A DNA stretch of 18,403 bases from MGIIa-L3 sp038150305. GTDB taxonomy: Archaea; Thermoplasmatota; Poseidoniia; Poseidoniales; Poseidoniaceae. The notes under the pieces were generated by a model. It saw nothing but the letters and a program-made list of their open reading frames with translations, searched no databases and had not been told where the DNA came from. Made by a program: the position numbers and the translations under genes. Position 1 is the stretch's first letter. Each line of letters opens with the position of its first letter. The stretch lies in contig JAYOTG010000032.1 in the NCBI GenBank assembly GCA_038150305.1, positions 1 through 18,403 on the forward strand. Reading direction: 5' to 3'. This document shows positions 1 through 7,101 of this stretch, in pieces.

Positions 1-505
1 TGGTGATCCACATCTTGGCACCGTTGAGGAGGTAATGGTCACCCATGTCCTCGGCTTTGGTGACCATATCGCCTGGGTTGGAACCGTAATCGGGCTCGGT
101 GAGCCCAAAGCAACCGATGAGTTCGCCCGAGGTCATGCCAGGGAGGTACTTCTGCTTCTGTTCTTCCGTGCCGAAATCCCAGATGGGGTACATCGCCAGC
201 GAGCCCTGCACGCTGGCGAAGGAGCGGAGGCCAGAGTCGCCACGCTCGAGTTCCTGACAGATGAGGCCGTAGGCCACGTAGGACAAGCCGGGGCAATCGT
301 AGCCCTTGAGGGGGGCACCGAGGACGCCCATGGCCCCGAGGTCCTTGCGCCACTTGTCGAGGAAAACGCCGTCACGGCAGGCGTGTTCGATGTCGGGGAG
401 AACTTCCTCGTCGACCCAGTCCCGGACCATGTCGCGGATCATGATTTCCTCTTCGGTGAGGAGGGATTCGATGTCGTAGAAATCAGGGGCTTCGAAGGCT
501 TCCAT
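1..505 (-). CDS. Acyl-CoA dehydrogenase, glutaryl-CoA dehydrogenase-like (3' part missing)
   Basis: The gene runs off the left edge; about 168 N-terminal residues are visible, starting MEAFEAPDFYDIESLL. The order of conserved segments follows glutaryl-CoA dehydrogenases: an N-terminal helical part (LTEEEIMIRDMVRDWV), a GLSYVAYGLICQELERGDSG segment, then GELIGCFGLTEPDYGSNPGD, the flavin/substrate-binding stretch of the middle beta domain, ending in KMWIT at the edge. Such enzymes oxidise an acyl-CoA (glutaryl-CoA to crotonyl-CoA in the named subfamily) with FAD and pass electrons to ETF. ETF subunits are encoded about 4 kb away. The ATG at 503-505 has a GAGGG about 6 nt upstream and fits the family N-terminus. 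The catalytic Glu and substrate-discriminating residues lie in the missing part, so the exact acyl-CoA substrate is uncertain. Confidence 0.88.
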   Translation of the reverse strand, partial: MEAFEAPDFYDIESLLTEEEIMIRDMVRDWVDEEVLPDIEHACRDGVFLDKWRKDLGAMGVLGAPLKGYDCPGLSYVAYGLICQELERGDSGLRSFASVQGSLAMYPIWDFGTEEQKQKYLPGMTSGELIGCFGLTEPDYGSNPGDMVTKAEDMGDHYLLNGAKMWIT

Positions 506-568
506 TGGCTTCCCTCGATTCTAGGCGGGGGAGACCGCTCTAAGGACCTGTTGCAGGCTCCATAACCC

Positions 569-1747
569 TCAGCGCTTACGGGAGCGGCGCGCGTTGCGTC
601 GACGGATGTATGCGGCCTGTAACTTTGGGCTGTTCATGAATATCAGGCCGAGGATGCTCCCGATGAGCGCAACGGCCACGGCGATGCCTGCGACCGTTTC
701 CAGCACCGTGGATTGCTGGTCGGAACGGTCAGGAACCATGCCAACGAGATCGCCGTCGGTGGTCAAGAACCACCCCGTGCCCATCTCGCTTTCCCACGCC
801 CCGAGCAGCGACCGTCCTGCAATCGTCGTGTCGAAGGCAACGGCCTGATCGGCGCCGAGGTGTTCGTAGGCCTGGTCGTTGACCGGGTCATGCCGGATGA
901 GGCCGAGCGGGGACAAGTGGACGAGGGTGGTTCCTGCAGCAGCGATGGAGGCGCCGCTCATTTCCGATTCCACGCTCTGGAGGTTTCGAATGGGACCTGT
1001 GGAGCTCCTCGAAGCGGTCTCGGTGTCCACCATGATGGTCATCGTCGAGCCGCCAAGTCCGAAGGCGGTGCATTCGTTGAGGGTCGGGTCAGCACAGGTC
1101 ACGGTCGACCATGTCGTGGAGGATGTTCCGGTCAGCCAGGTCACGTCGTGAGAACGCCCGATGACCGCCAAGCCGTCTTGACTGGTGGTTACGACGCACA
1201 CGTTCGCGGAGCGATGGCATTCGAGATCGACGACGTCCTCGGTCTCAAGACCGTCCTCGAGCATCACGGGGCCGGTCCCTTCGGCGAAGCGCCAGAGGCC
1301 CCCGTCCGCTGAGGCGATGTAGGCCACGTCTGCGCCGGGCCGCCAGGCCACGTCGATGAGGTCCCGGCCGGTGAGCAGGTTCGATCCGTTGGCGTTGGTC
1401 ACGGCGTGGGTGTCGCCCACGTATCGCATCAGCAATCCCGTGTCGCCCACCAGAAGAGCGGTGGCGCCACCTGGATGCCAGTCCACCGCGTTGATGTCCA
1501 CGCTTCGTCCGGTTCCCAACGCCACGTCGAGGTCCCTTCGATCAGGCTGCAGTCCATCGATGCGGTGGGCCCAGCCGTCTTCACCGACCAGCAGCACGGC
1601 TTCTCCGCCAGGCCGAACGTCCATGCCCAGCAGCGCGCCCGGCGCCTCGATGGCCCCGCCATCGGAGAGCACGACGGCGGGCGCCGCAGCAACGGGGACA
1701 GCGAGGGCACACAGTGCCGCCAAAGCCACGGCGATGAGGCGACGCAT
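569..1747 (-). CDS. Secreted, C-terminally membrane-anchored beta-propeller-like protein
   Basis: The predicted protein has 392 aa. Residues 1-22 (MRRLIAVALAALCALAVPVA) form a clear signal peptide. The central 300 residues carry repeating blade-like units such as GMDVRPGGEAVLLVGEDGW, AVDWHPGGATALLVGDTG and DVAWRPGADVAYIASADGG, a WD40/YCF48-like propeller pattern. Residues about 352-371 are a hydrophobic helix, followed by a 20-residue Arg/Lys-rich tail. The topology is therefore an extracytoplasmic propeller with a C-terminal anchor and a basic cytoplasmic tail. No catalytic motif is visible and the ligand is unknown. The start at 1747 is chosen because the signal peptide begins exactly there. 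A good GGAGAGG site instead sits 5 nt before an out-of-frame ATG at 1768-1770, so this start may be used on a leaderless or unusual transcript. The acyl-CoA dehydrogenase gene follows 63 nt downstream on the same strand. Confidence 0.8.
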   Translation of the reverse strand: MRRLIAVALAALCALAVPVAAAPAVVLSDGGAIEAPGALLGMDVRPGGEAVLLVGEDGWAHRIDGLQPDRRDLDVALGTGRSVDINAVDWHPGGATALLVGDTGLLMRYVGDTHAVTNANGSNLLTGRDLIDVAWRPGADVAYIASADGGLWRFAEGTGPVMLEDGLETEDVVDLECHRSANVCVVTTSQDGLAVIGRSHDVTWLTGTSSTTWSTVTCADPTLNECTAFGLGGSTMTIMVDTETASRSSTGPIRNLQSVESEMSGASIAAAGTTLVHLSPLGLIRHDPVNDQAYEHLGADQAVAFDTTIAGRSLLGAWESEMGTGWFLTTDGDLVGMVPDRSDQQSTVLETVAGIAVAVALIGSILGLIFMNSPKLQAAYIRRRNARRSRKR

Positions 1748-1846
1748 GGCCGTGGGGCGGCGACGTGCATGAAAACCTCTCCTGTGAGGTGAGGTTCGCC
1801 GGCTCACGGGGCGAACCTTATGCCGAGCATGACCGTGGCGAGGCGC

Positions 1847-2365
1847 ATGGAGCGATTTCACGTCCGACGTGGCCACGAGAAGAAGACCGGAGGAAACGCG
1901 GGACTGGCCAAGTTGGCCGCGGAGGCCTTCGACGGTGCAACCGCCGACGTCGATGGGCGCTTCCAGGCTTCTTTTGGTCTGATGACCAGCGTGACCGGCG
2001 AGTACGCCGACGGCCGCCTTGTGGTCGACGTCGTCCAACTCAAGGGCGGGGATCTCCAGGCTTTCCTTGACGAAAACGGCATGGAGGTCGCGATGGAGTC
2101 GCGCCGCCGTTGGTCGACCTTCCTCGACGACGCCACGGGATACAACGCCAAGCAGCGCGGCGACAAGGCCAAAGAAGAGGCCAAGAACATCTCCGGTGCA
2201 AAATCCACCATCAACATGGCGCGGAAGACCCTGGAACTCAGCACCTCGTTGGACGACGCGGGCAAGCAGGCCATCCTGGACCGCATCGATGCGCTTCAAG
2301 CCGTTCTGGACGAGGGCAAGAGCCCGACGGAAGGCATGATCAAGAAACTCAAGGATCTCCTCTGA
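1847..2365 (+). CDS. DUF5611-like archaeal protein of unknown function
   Basis: The protein has 172 aa from the ATG at 1847. The frame stays open to ATGs at 1829 and 1820, so up to 9 more residues are possible. The 1847 start is preferred because it gives MERFHVRRGHEKK, like the short basic start I recall for the archaeal DUF5611 family. The stretch WSTFLDDATGYNAKQRGDKAK resembles that family's conserved FLxxATGYxxKxR segment. The family name is from memory and not checked. The last 70 residues are charged and helical and probably form a coiled coil. No catalytic residues can be pointed out. The stop codon overlaps the ribosome binding site of tyrosyl-tRNA synthetase, so the two are translationally coupled and a link to translation is possible but unproven. 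Confidence 0.75.
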   Translation: MERFHVRRGHEKKTGGNAGLAKLAAEAFDGATADVDGRFQASFGLMTSVTGEYADGRLVVDVVQLKGGDLQAFLDENGMEVAMESRRRWSTFLDDATGYNAKQRGDKAKEEAKNISGAKSTINMARKTLELSTSLDDAGKQAILDRIDALQAVLDEGKSPTEGMIKKLKDLL

Positions 2366-2370
2366 GGTGA
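2364..2370 (+). promoter_or_regulatory. Shine-Dalgarno site overlapping the upstream stop codon
   Basis: GAGGTGA overlaps the TGA stop (2363-2365) of the upstream gene and lies 4 nt before the GTG start of TyrRS at 2375. It is complementary to the archaeal 16S rRNA tail (UCACCUC), fixes the GTG start, and suggests termination-reinitiation coupling. Confidence 0.75.
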
Positions 2371-2374
2371 ACAC

Positions 2375-3517
2375 GTGGACCTCGTCGACCTGGATGCCAT
2401 GGCTGAGGCCCATCCTGGTCTTGCCGACCTTGACGAGGCTGCTCTGGAGCGGCTGAAACTCATGGTCAACGGCGCACAGGAAGTGGTCGGCCTCGACCAC
2501 CTCATCTCGGTCTTGGCCGGGGGTCCGAGCATGGCCGGCGACGACGTGATCCGTTGCTACGTTGGATTCGAACCATCAGGCACGGCCCACATCGGCTGGA
2601 AGGTGCTTGCCCTTCGGCTGCGCAAGTTGCTTGACGCACAGGCCAACGTGATGGTTTTCTTGGCGGATTGGCACGCTTGGGTCAACGACAAATTCAGCGG
2701 TGACATGGCCGCAATCCAGACGACGGCACGCTACATGGAGGACACCTTCCGCGCCCTGCTCGGCCACCCTGAGGAGGGCGAAGGCCCCGGGCAGCTTCGC
2801 TTCGTGTGGGCCTCAACGGTGATGTCCGACGGTGATTATTGGGCGCGCGTCTTGCGGTGCAGCAAGGGGATGACCCTCGCGCAGGTCAGGAAGACCTTCT
2901 CCATCATGGGCCGTGACGAAGCGTCCTCGGACAACGATTTGTCGAAGTTCTACTACCCGGCGATGCAAGCCGCCGACATCGGTCACATGCACATCGATCT
3001 GGCTATCGGTGGCATGGACCAGCGCAAGGCGCACATGTACATGCGCGACGTGTCGCAACGCTGGGGATGGCGCAAGGCCACCTGCCTGCACACCCCGATC
3101 ATCTCTGGTCTCCAAGCCTCTGGCGGCCGGATGGAAACCTTCGACCACAAGATGAGCAAGTCGGATCCACGCGGCGCCATTTTGCTTCACGACGACCAAG
3201 CCGTGATGAGGAAAAAGATGCGAAAGGCCTACCTCGACCCTGCTGACGAGCATTCGCCGGTGTACGAACTCGCCGAGCACATCGTGCTTCCAGAACAAGG
3301 CGTGATTCACGTCACGCCCAATCCGAAGTTTGGCGAACCTTCAGCCTGGGATGATCTCGAGGCCTTCCGCGCTGCCGTTGCTGACGGCACCCTCCATCCG
3401 CTCGATGCTAAGTGGGGGGTTGCTGACGGACTCGCTGCGGGTCTGTCGAGCGTCGAGTCTCACTTCGAAGCTGAGCCGGACCTCCTCGAGGCCGTTCGCA
3501 CCCTCATGGGCCGCTGA
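2375..3517 (+). CDS. tyrS: Tyrosyl-tRNA synthetase (archaeal type)
   Basis: This cytoplasmic class I synthetase has 380 aa and charges tRNA-Tyr with tyrosine using ATP. The Rossmann-fold core shows YVGFEPSGTAHIGW (residues 62-75) with the HIGH-equivalent AHIG. KFYYPAMQAADIGHMHIDLAIGGMDQRK (191-218) is the tyrosine-binding segment, with the GMDQRK signature of TyrRS rather than TrpRS. HKMSKSDP (258-265) is the KMSKS loop. The length fits archaeal/eukaryotic TyrRS, which lack the bacterial S4-like C-terminal domain. The GTG start at 2375 is set by the GAGGTGA site just upstream. It lies in an operon after the DUF5611-like gene and ends 1 nt short of the convergent MCM-like gene. Confidence 0.96.
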   Translation: MDLVDLDAMAEAHPGLADLDEAALERLKLMVNGAQEVVGLDHLISVLAGGPSMAGDDVIRCYVGFEPSGTAHIGWKVLALRLRKLLDAQANVMVFLADWHAWVNDKFSGDMAAIQTTARYMEDTFRALLGHPEEGEGPGQLRFVWASTVMSDGDYWARVLRCSKGMTLAQVRKTFSIMGRDEASSDNDLSKFYYPAMQAADIGHMHIDLAIGGMDQRKAHMYMRDVSQRWGWRKATCLHTPIISGLQASGGRMETFDHKMSKSDPRGAILLHDDQAVMRKKMRKAYLDPADEHSPVYELAEHIVLPEQGVIHVTPNPKFGEPSAWDDLEAFRAAVADGTLHPLDAKWGVADGLAAGLSSVESHFEAEPDLLEAVRTLMGR

Positions 3518-3518
3518 A

Positions 3519-4424
3519 TCACCGCCAGGACGGCTCGCTTGTCCACGTGACTTCGTCGAAGTGGGTGGCGTGCTCGTCCAGCAGGTCAATGCCCTCGACG
3601 CGCAAAATCATCACGCGCCGGGTGTCTTTGTCGAAGGTCCGCTCAGGGAGATGATCGACGTGGACGGTGGCGTGAAGGCGGACCAAGGAACCGATGGGGT
3701 ACGCGTCCACGAAGTCCTCATCGACGACCGCGGTCCAGACGTGCTGACCCAGCGACCAGGGTCCATCGGCGTCCGGAAGGGCGTCCATCAGCGAGAGGTA
3801 TTGCACGTCGATGTAGCGCAGGTCCTCGTTCACGAGGTTGTAGGACGAGCGCGGCAGGAAGCGTGCGGCGATTTCCCGTTCTTCAGGCTCCATCCCCGAA
3901 AGGAAGCGCTCCGCACACTTCGGGCAAGGACCGGGGCTCTCACGTTGCCGAGCAAGGCGTTGTTCGATCTCCCTGACGAAATCGCACCCTTTGGCCGCAC
4001 AGGCGTAGGAGGCTTTCTGCAGGTAGCCAAGCGGTGGCGTCCTGCCCACAACGAGGGTGTCAAAGGTGAACAATTTGCGACGGTCCCGCATGCGAAGGCT
4101 GTCAAGGCGGCGCTTGTGGTGCTCCGTCAGGCCGCTGAGCCGGAGCACGAGGCGACAAGGGTTCGCCATGTATCCAATGAAACGGTCGTTGAGCACCCGC
4201 TCGGCGACGGTCATGAACCGATCGAGGTTGTCCCCGAGGTGGCCCTGAATGACCGTGTCGGCACAGAGGTCATCCCATTCGACCTCGAAGGAGAAGATTT
4301 CCTCCTCGTAGGTCGAGAGCATCTCGAAGTCGCTCCTGTACTTCTTTTCGATGAGCTCGCCAAAGGCGTTCATCAATTCCTGCTCGTCGGCCTCTGGACC
4401 GACCTCTCGACGACCGAACGACAT
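3519..4424 (-). CDS. Standalone MCM N-terminal-domain-like protein without the ATPase
   Basis: The protein has 301 aa and its layout is that of the N-terminal half of archaeal MCM. Residues 41-80 resemble domain A (FSFEVEWDDLCA, then a helix with NLDRFMTVAERVL). Residues 125-215 look like the OB fold with an inserted zinc finger: Cys142 and Cys147 (CX4C), then Cys167 and Cys170 (CX2C). They are followed by NLVNEDLRYIDVQYLSLMDA, matching the MCM pattern (E)xSRYIDFQxIxVQE. Residues 230-258 (DEDFVDAYPIGSLVRLHATV) match the MCM stretch DLVDxxxPGDxVxVTG. The protein ends soon after, with no Walker A, Walker B or arginine finger, so it cannot be a helicase itself. In MCM this half forms the DNA-binding hexamer collar, so DNA binding or interaction with MCM is an inference. 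PriS lies about 12 kb away. It ends tail to tail with TyrRS, 1 nt apart. Confidence 0.72.
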   Translation of the reverse strand: MSFGRREVGPEADEQELMNAFGELIEKKYRSDFEMLSTYEEEIFSFEVEWDDLCADTVIQGHLGDNLDRFMTVAERVLNDRFIGYMANPCRLVLRLSGLTEHHKRRLDSLRMRDRRKLFTFDTLVVGRTPPLGYLQKASYACAAKGCDFVREIEQRLARQRESPGPCPKCAERFLSGMEPEEREIAARFLPRSSYNLVNEDLRYIDVQYLSLMDALPDADGPWSLGQHVWTAVVDEDFVDAYPIGSLVRLHATVHVDHLPERTFDKDTRRVMILRVEGIDLLDEHATHFDEVTWTSEPSWR

Positions 4425-4551
4425 GGACCTGCGCTTCCGCCAAGACGGTTCATCAATCTCGCCCCTGCAGCCCTCCCCTCAGGAAGGGCCTTGAAGGCTT
4501 GAGACAACCTTCTTGTGCCTCGCACCGGTGCCGCAGAACACAGGTGCTGAG

Positions 4552-5289
4552 ATGCCAGAAATCGTCGTCCTTGTCAAGCAAGTTCCGGACACCAACGCGC
4601 GCATCGCCATCTCGGGTGATGCTGTTGACATGAGCGGCGTCAAGATGGTCATGAGCCCCTACGACGAGTTCGCCCTCGAAGCAGCCCTTCGCCACAAGGA
4701 AGCCGCTGGAGGCAACGTGACCGCCCTCACCATGGGTGGGGCGGGTGCTGACAAGGTGCTGAAGGACGCCAAGGCCATCGGCGCGGACCACATCGTCCGC
4801 CTTGACCACGAGGGTTGGCTCGATTCCAACGCGCTGCAAGCCGCCATCGCGGCCGCGGTCACCGAACTCGGCGCTGAGGTCGTCTACTGCGGCAAGTCGG
4901 CGGCCGACACCGGCGCAGGCTCCACCGGTCCAGGCGTCGCTGAGCGTCTGGGATGGGCCAGCGTCTCCAACGTCGTGGGTTTGGATTTCGCAGGCGATCT
5001 TCACGCACTTTGCCCGGCTGAGGGTGGGAACGCGCGCGTGCACGTTCCCATGCCTGCCGTCGTCTCGTGCGACAAGGGCGACCTGAAGGTCCGCAAGCCC
5101 AACGTGCGCGGCATCATGCAAGCCAAGAAGGCCGCTGTGGACGTTCGTGCTGCCGCGGTTGGCGCCAGCACCGTTCGCGTGGTTGGATGTGCCCTCCCAC
5201 CCGCCAAGCCCGCGGGCAAGTCCTACGAAGGCGGTGCCGCTGCTGCGGACGTCGCCCGTCTGCTCCGTGAGGAGGCCAACGTTCTCTGA
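4552..5289 (+). CDS. etfB: Electron transfer flavoprotein subunit beta
   Basis: The protein has 245 aa, starting MPEIVVLVKQVPDT, the canonical ETF-beta N-terminus. Further signatures are MSPYDEFALEAALRHKE (about 38-54), GGAGADKVLKDAKAIGADH (about 64-84), YCGKSAADTGAGSTGPGVAERLG and a C-terminal KPNVRGIMQAKK motif. ETF-beta holds AMP and pairs with ETF-alpha to accept electrons from acyl-CoA dehydrogenases in the cytoplasm and pass them to the quinone pool through an ETF oxidoreductase, which is not seen here. The ATG at 4552 is set by homology and by AGGTG at 4542-4546; the frame is open a little upstream. The stop overlaps the ribosome binding site of the alpha gene, so both are made together. 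The acyl-CoA dehydrogenase at the left edge is a natural partner. Confidence 0.96.
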   Translation: MPEIVVLVKQVPDTNARIAISGDAVDMSGVKMVMSPYDEFALEAALRHKEAAGGNVTALTMGGAGADKVLKDAKAIGADHIVRLDHEGWLDSNALQAAIAAAVTELGAEVVYCGKSAADTGAGSTGPGVAERLGWASVSNVVGLDFAGDLHALCPAEGGNARVHVPMPAVVSCDKGDLKVRKPNVRGIMQAKKAAVDVRAAAVGASTVRVVGCALPPAKPAGKSYEGGAAAADVARLLREEANVL

Positions 5290-5295
5290 GGTGAT
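5288..5295 (+). promoter_or_regulatory. Shine-Dalgarno site coupling etfB to etfA
   Basis: GAGGTGAT overlaps the etfB stop codon TGA (5287-5289) and stands 4 nt before the etfA ATG at 5300. It has the same arrangement as the site in front of TyrRS, with a long match to the 16S anti-Shine-Dalgarno sequence. It decides the etfA start, although the frame is open further upstream. Confidence 0.75.
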
Positions 5296-5299
5296 CACC

Positions 5300-6229
5300 A
5301 TGTCTGAAACCGTCATCATTGCTGAAACCGCTGGGGGCGCTGTCGCTCCCTCCACCGCTGAACTCGTGACCGCCGCCGCTGGCATGGGCGCCAATCCAAC
5401 CGTCGTCGTCCCCTGCACCGATGCCAGCGTGGCCAACGCAGCCGCTTTTGCCGGCGTTGGCCGCGTCATCGCCGCCAAGTCCGACGTGTTTGCCGCCTAC
5501 GACGCTGCCGCTTGGGCTCAGGCCATCGATGCCGTGGCGCCTCAGGGCACCGTCATCGCGCTCGCAAGTGCCCGCTCAAAGGACCTGGCCGCTCGCCTTG
5601 CCGCCCGTCGTGGCCTGCCTGTCGTGCAGGACGTCGTTGGCATCAACGGGGCCCAATTGACCTCGCCGATCCTCTCGGGCAAGGCCATGCAAACCGTCGA
5701 AGTCGACGGTGCATCCGTCATCACGCTCAGGGCGAACGTCTTCGCTGCCGCTGATACGGGTGGTGGCGCCGACGTGTCTGTGGTTGACGCCACCGGCGAC
5801 GTGCGCACCGCCGTGGTGGAGATGATGGCCCGTGCGAGCGAACGCCTCGACGTGGCAGAAGCCAACATCATCGTCTCGGGTGGCCGTGGTATGGGTGACC
5901 CGAGCAACTTCAGCCACCTCGAAACGCTGGCGGACACGATCGGTGCCGCCGTTGGCGCCTCCCGTGCCGCTGTGGACACCTGGGAGGAGATCCCCCACAG
6001 CATGCAGGTCGGCCAGACCGGCAAGACGGTCAACCCGAACCTGTACATCGCCGTCGGCATCTCTGGTGCGATTCAGCACTTGGCCGGCATGCGCTCCTCG
6101 AAGTACATCGTGGCCATCAACAAGGACGCGGATGCTCCAATCTTCAAGCACGCCGATTACGGCATCGTGGCCACGTGGGAAGAAGCGCTTCCCGTGCTGA
6201 CCTCGACGCTGTCAGGCATGATGTCCTGA
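5300..6229 (+). CDS. etfA: Electron transfer flavoprotein subunit alpha
   Basis: The protein has 309 aa, normal for the family. An N-terminal Rossmann-like domain (1-185) is followed by the C-terminal FAD-binding domain: IIVSGGRGMG (190-199), GASRAAVDTWEEIPHSMQVGQTGKTVNPNLYIAVGISGAIQHLAGM (219-264) and VAINKDADAPIFKHADYGIV (271-290). These are the classic FAD-contacting segments. With ETF-beta it forms the heterodimer that shuttles single electrons from flavin dehydrogenases. The ATG is fixed by the perfect ribosome binding site overlapping the etfB stop. No N-terminal ferredoxin-like extension is present, so nothing in this subunit points to a bifurcating variant. I see no clear terminator in the 128 bases downstream. 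Confidence 0.96.
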   Translation: MSETVIIAETAGGAVAPSTAELVTAAAGMGANPTVVVPCTDASVANAAAFAGVGRVIAAKSDVFAAYDAAAWAQAIDAVAPQGTVIALASARSKDLAARLAARRGLPVVQDVVGINGAQLTSPILSGKAMQTVEVDGASVITLRANVFAAADTGGGADVSVVDATGDVRTAVVEMMARASERLDVAEANIIVSGGRGMGDPSNFSHLETLADTIGAAVGASRAAVDTWEEIPHSMQVGQTGKTVNPNLYIAVGISGAIQHLAGMRSSKYIVAINKDADAPIFKHADYGIVATWEEALPVLTSTLSGMMS

Positions 6230-6343
6230 ACCAATGGAGTTTTCAACCCTCGACGACGCGAGAATTCCGTGTCAGAGAACACAAACGGTTGGGTGGGCAT
6301 TGTGTCCACCTTTTGCGGATCGGCGTACAACGCTGATTCGTCT

Positions 6344-6351
6344 AGGAGGGG
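6344..6351 (+). promoter_or_regulatory. Strong Shine-Dalgarno site deciding a GTG start
   Basis: AGGAGGGG stands 6 nt before the GTG at 6358. It favours this start over the in-frame ATG at 6385 and is the best reason to believe the small gene is translated. Confidence 0.6.
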
Positions 6352-6357
6352 TCCTCA

Positions 6358-6597
6358 GTGACCTCACCTCAGCGGGACGCCGCGATGGAGGAGCTGGTGG
6401 AGGTGCTTGACAGCGCCGCCGACATTAGCGCTTTCCTCACGCGGTGCGCGATCGAGGCATTTATGTCCATGGTCGCGATTTTCCGTGAAGAGCGTTTGCA
6501 GCACCTGCCCGATGCTTTGCATCAGGCGTTTCAGGCGAACCCACAGGCCGCTTGGGCGGTCATGGAGGACGCCTGGCAACGTTCGTTCCTCGTCTGA
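6358..6597 (+). CDS. Small acidic helical protein, unknown function
   Basis: The protein has 79 aa from a GTG start backed by AGGAGGGG 6 nt upstream. The sequence (MEELVEVLDSAADISAFLTRC, then AFMSMVAIFREERLQHLPDAL) reads as three or four amphipathic helices with a moderate acidic bias. There is no signal peptide, no Cys pair and no recognisable motif, and I do not recognise the family. An alternative start is the ATG at 6385, giving 70 aa. It stands alone, 128 nt after etfA, and converges on the next gene across a strong hairpin. An antisense frame of similar length exists but lacks a ribosome binding site. Confidence 0.55.
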   Translation: MTSPQRDAAMEELVEVLDSAADISAFLTRCAIEAFMSMVAIFREERLQHLPDALHQAFQANPQAAWAVMEDAWQRSFLV

Positions 6598-6606
6598 GGG
6601 ACACCA

Positions 6607-6639
6607 GGCCACTGGCCGCCGAAAGGCGGCCAGTGTGCC
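6607..6639. terminator. Strong hairpin between convergent genes
   Basis: CACTGGCCGCC (6610-6620), loop GAAA, GGCGGCCAGTG (6625-6635) is a perfect 11-bp stem. It extends to 14 bp (GGC 6607-6609 with GCC 6637-6639) if T6636 is bulged. It lies between the stops of two convergent genes (6597 and 6661). There is no T-run, so it may act as an RNA 3'-end stabiliser or bidirectional barrier rather than a classic archaeal terminator. Confidence 0.5.
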
Positions 6640-6660
6640 ACTAATATCGGTGCTCGTTGA

Positions 6661-7038
6661 TCAGACGCCGCTCAGGGCGGGATCGGAGAGGATGACGGCG
6701 AACAGGATGCCGTAGAAGAGCACGCCGAGCGCCGTTAACACGATGGAAATGATCGAGACGATCTTGGCAATTTTTGCCATGCTGGCGTCGGGATGGCCGG
6801 GGTACTGGTTCGTGACCTTCAGCGCGTTGTTGGCCATGATCAAAGATGGAATGGACATCAATGCGCCACATGTGAAGATGCTCACGATGGACAAGATGAG
6901 GGCCACCAAGGCCATGGTGGTGGGCACCGCCACCGCCTGCATGTTGCCGACGGGAATCGCGTACCCTTGTTGCATCATGGGTTGCGCTTGTCCCATCACT
7001 TGGGGCTGTTGGGGCTGCTGCTCAGGGGCAGGTTGCAT
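6661..7038 (-). CDS. Two-helix membrane protein (DUF4190-like) with Gln/Pro/Met-rich N-terminus
   Basis: The protein has 125 aa. Residues 1-39 are low complexity (MQPAPEQQPQQPQVMGQAQP, then MMQQGYAIPVGNMQAVAVP). Residues 42-70 form a hydrophobic hairpin-like segment (ALVALILSIVSIFTCGALMS), then a short polar loop with KVTNQYPGHPDASMAK, then a second helix at 90-117. The spacing and small-residue character resemble DUF4190-type membrane domains; this is pattern recognition only. A role in the membrane is clear but its nature is not. GAGGTAA lies 8 nt before the ATG at 7038, which fixes the start. The N-terminus closely resembles that of the TM2 protein at 17833-18273, although the membrane domains differ. 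Confidence 0.75.
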   Translation of the reverse strand: MQPAPEQQPQQPQVMGQAQPMMQQGYAIPVGNMQAVAVPTTMALVALILSIVSIFTCGALMSIPSLIMANNALKVTNQYPGHPDASMAKIAKIVSIISIVLTALGVLFYGILFAVILSDPALSGV

Positions 7039-7101
7039 GGAAGTTACCTCATCGCTGTGGATTTGAACGTGCCGCCAAACGCGACACGCTGGCGTCACCT
7101 C

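Noticed and set aside
3330..5478. Long open frames opposite the MCM-like and ETF genes (about 390 and 341 codons)
   Set aside because: They are antisense shadows of clearly conserved genes in high-GC DNA, with no ribosome sites and no family features.
6230..6357. Possible short gene starting at an ATG just after etfA
   Set aside because: The frame has no ribosome site, odd composition, and overlaps the well-marked start of the small gene at 6358 in another frame.
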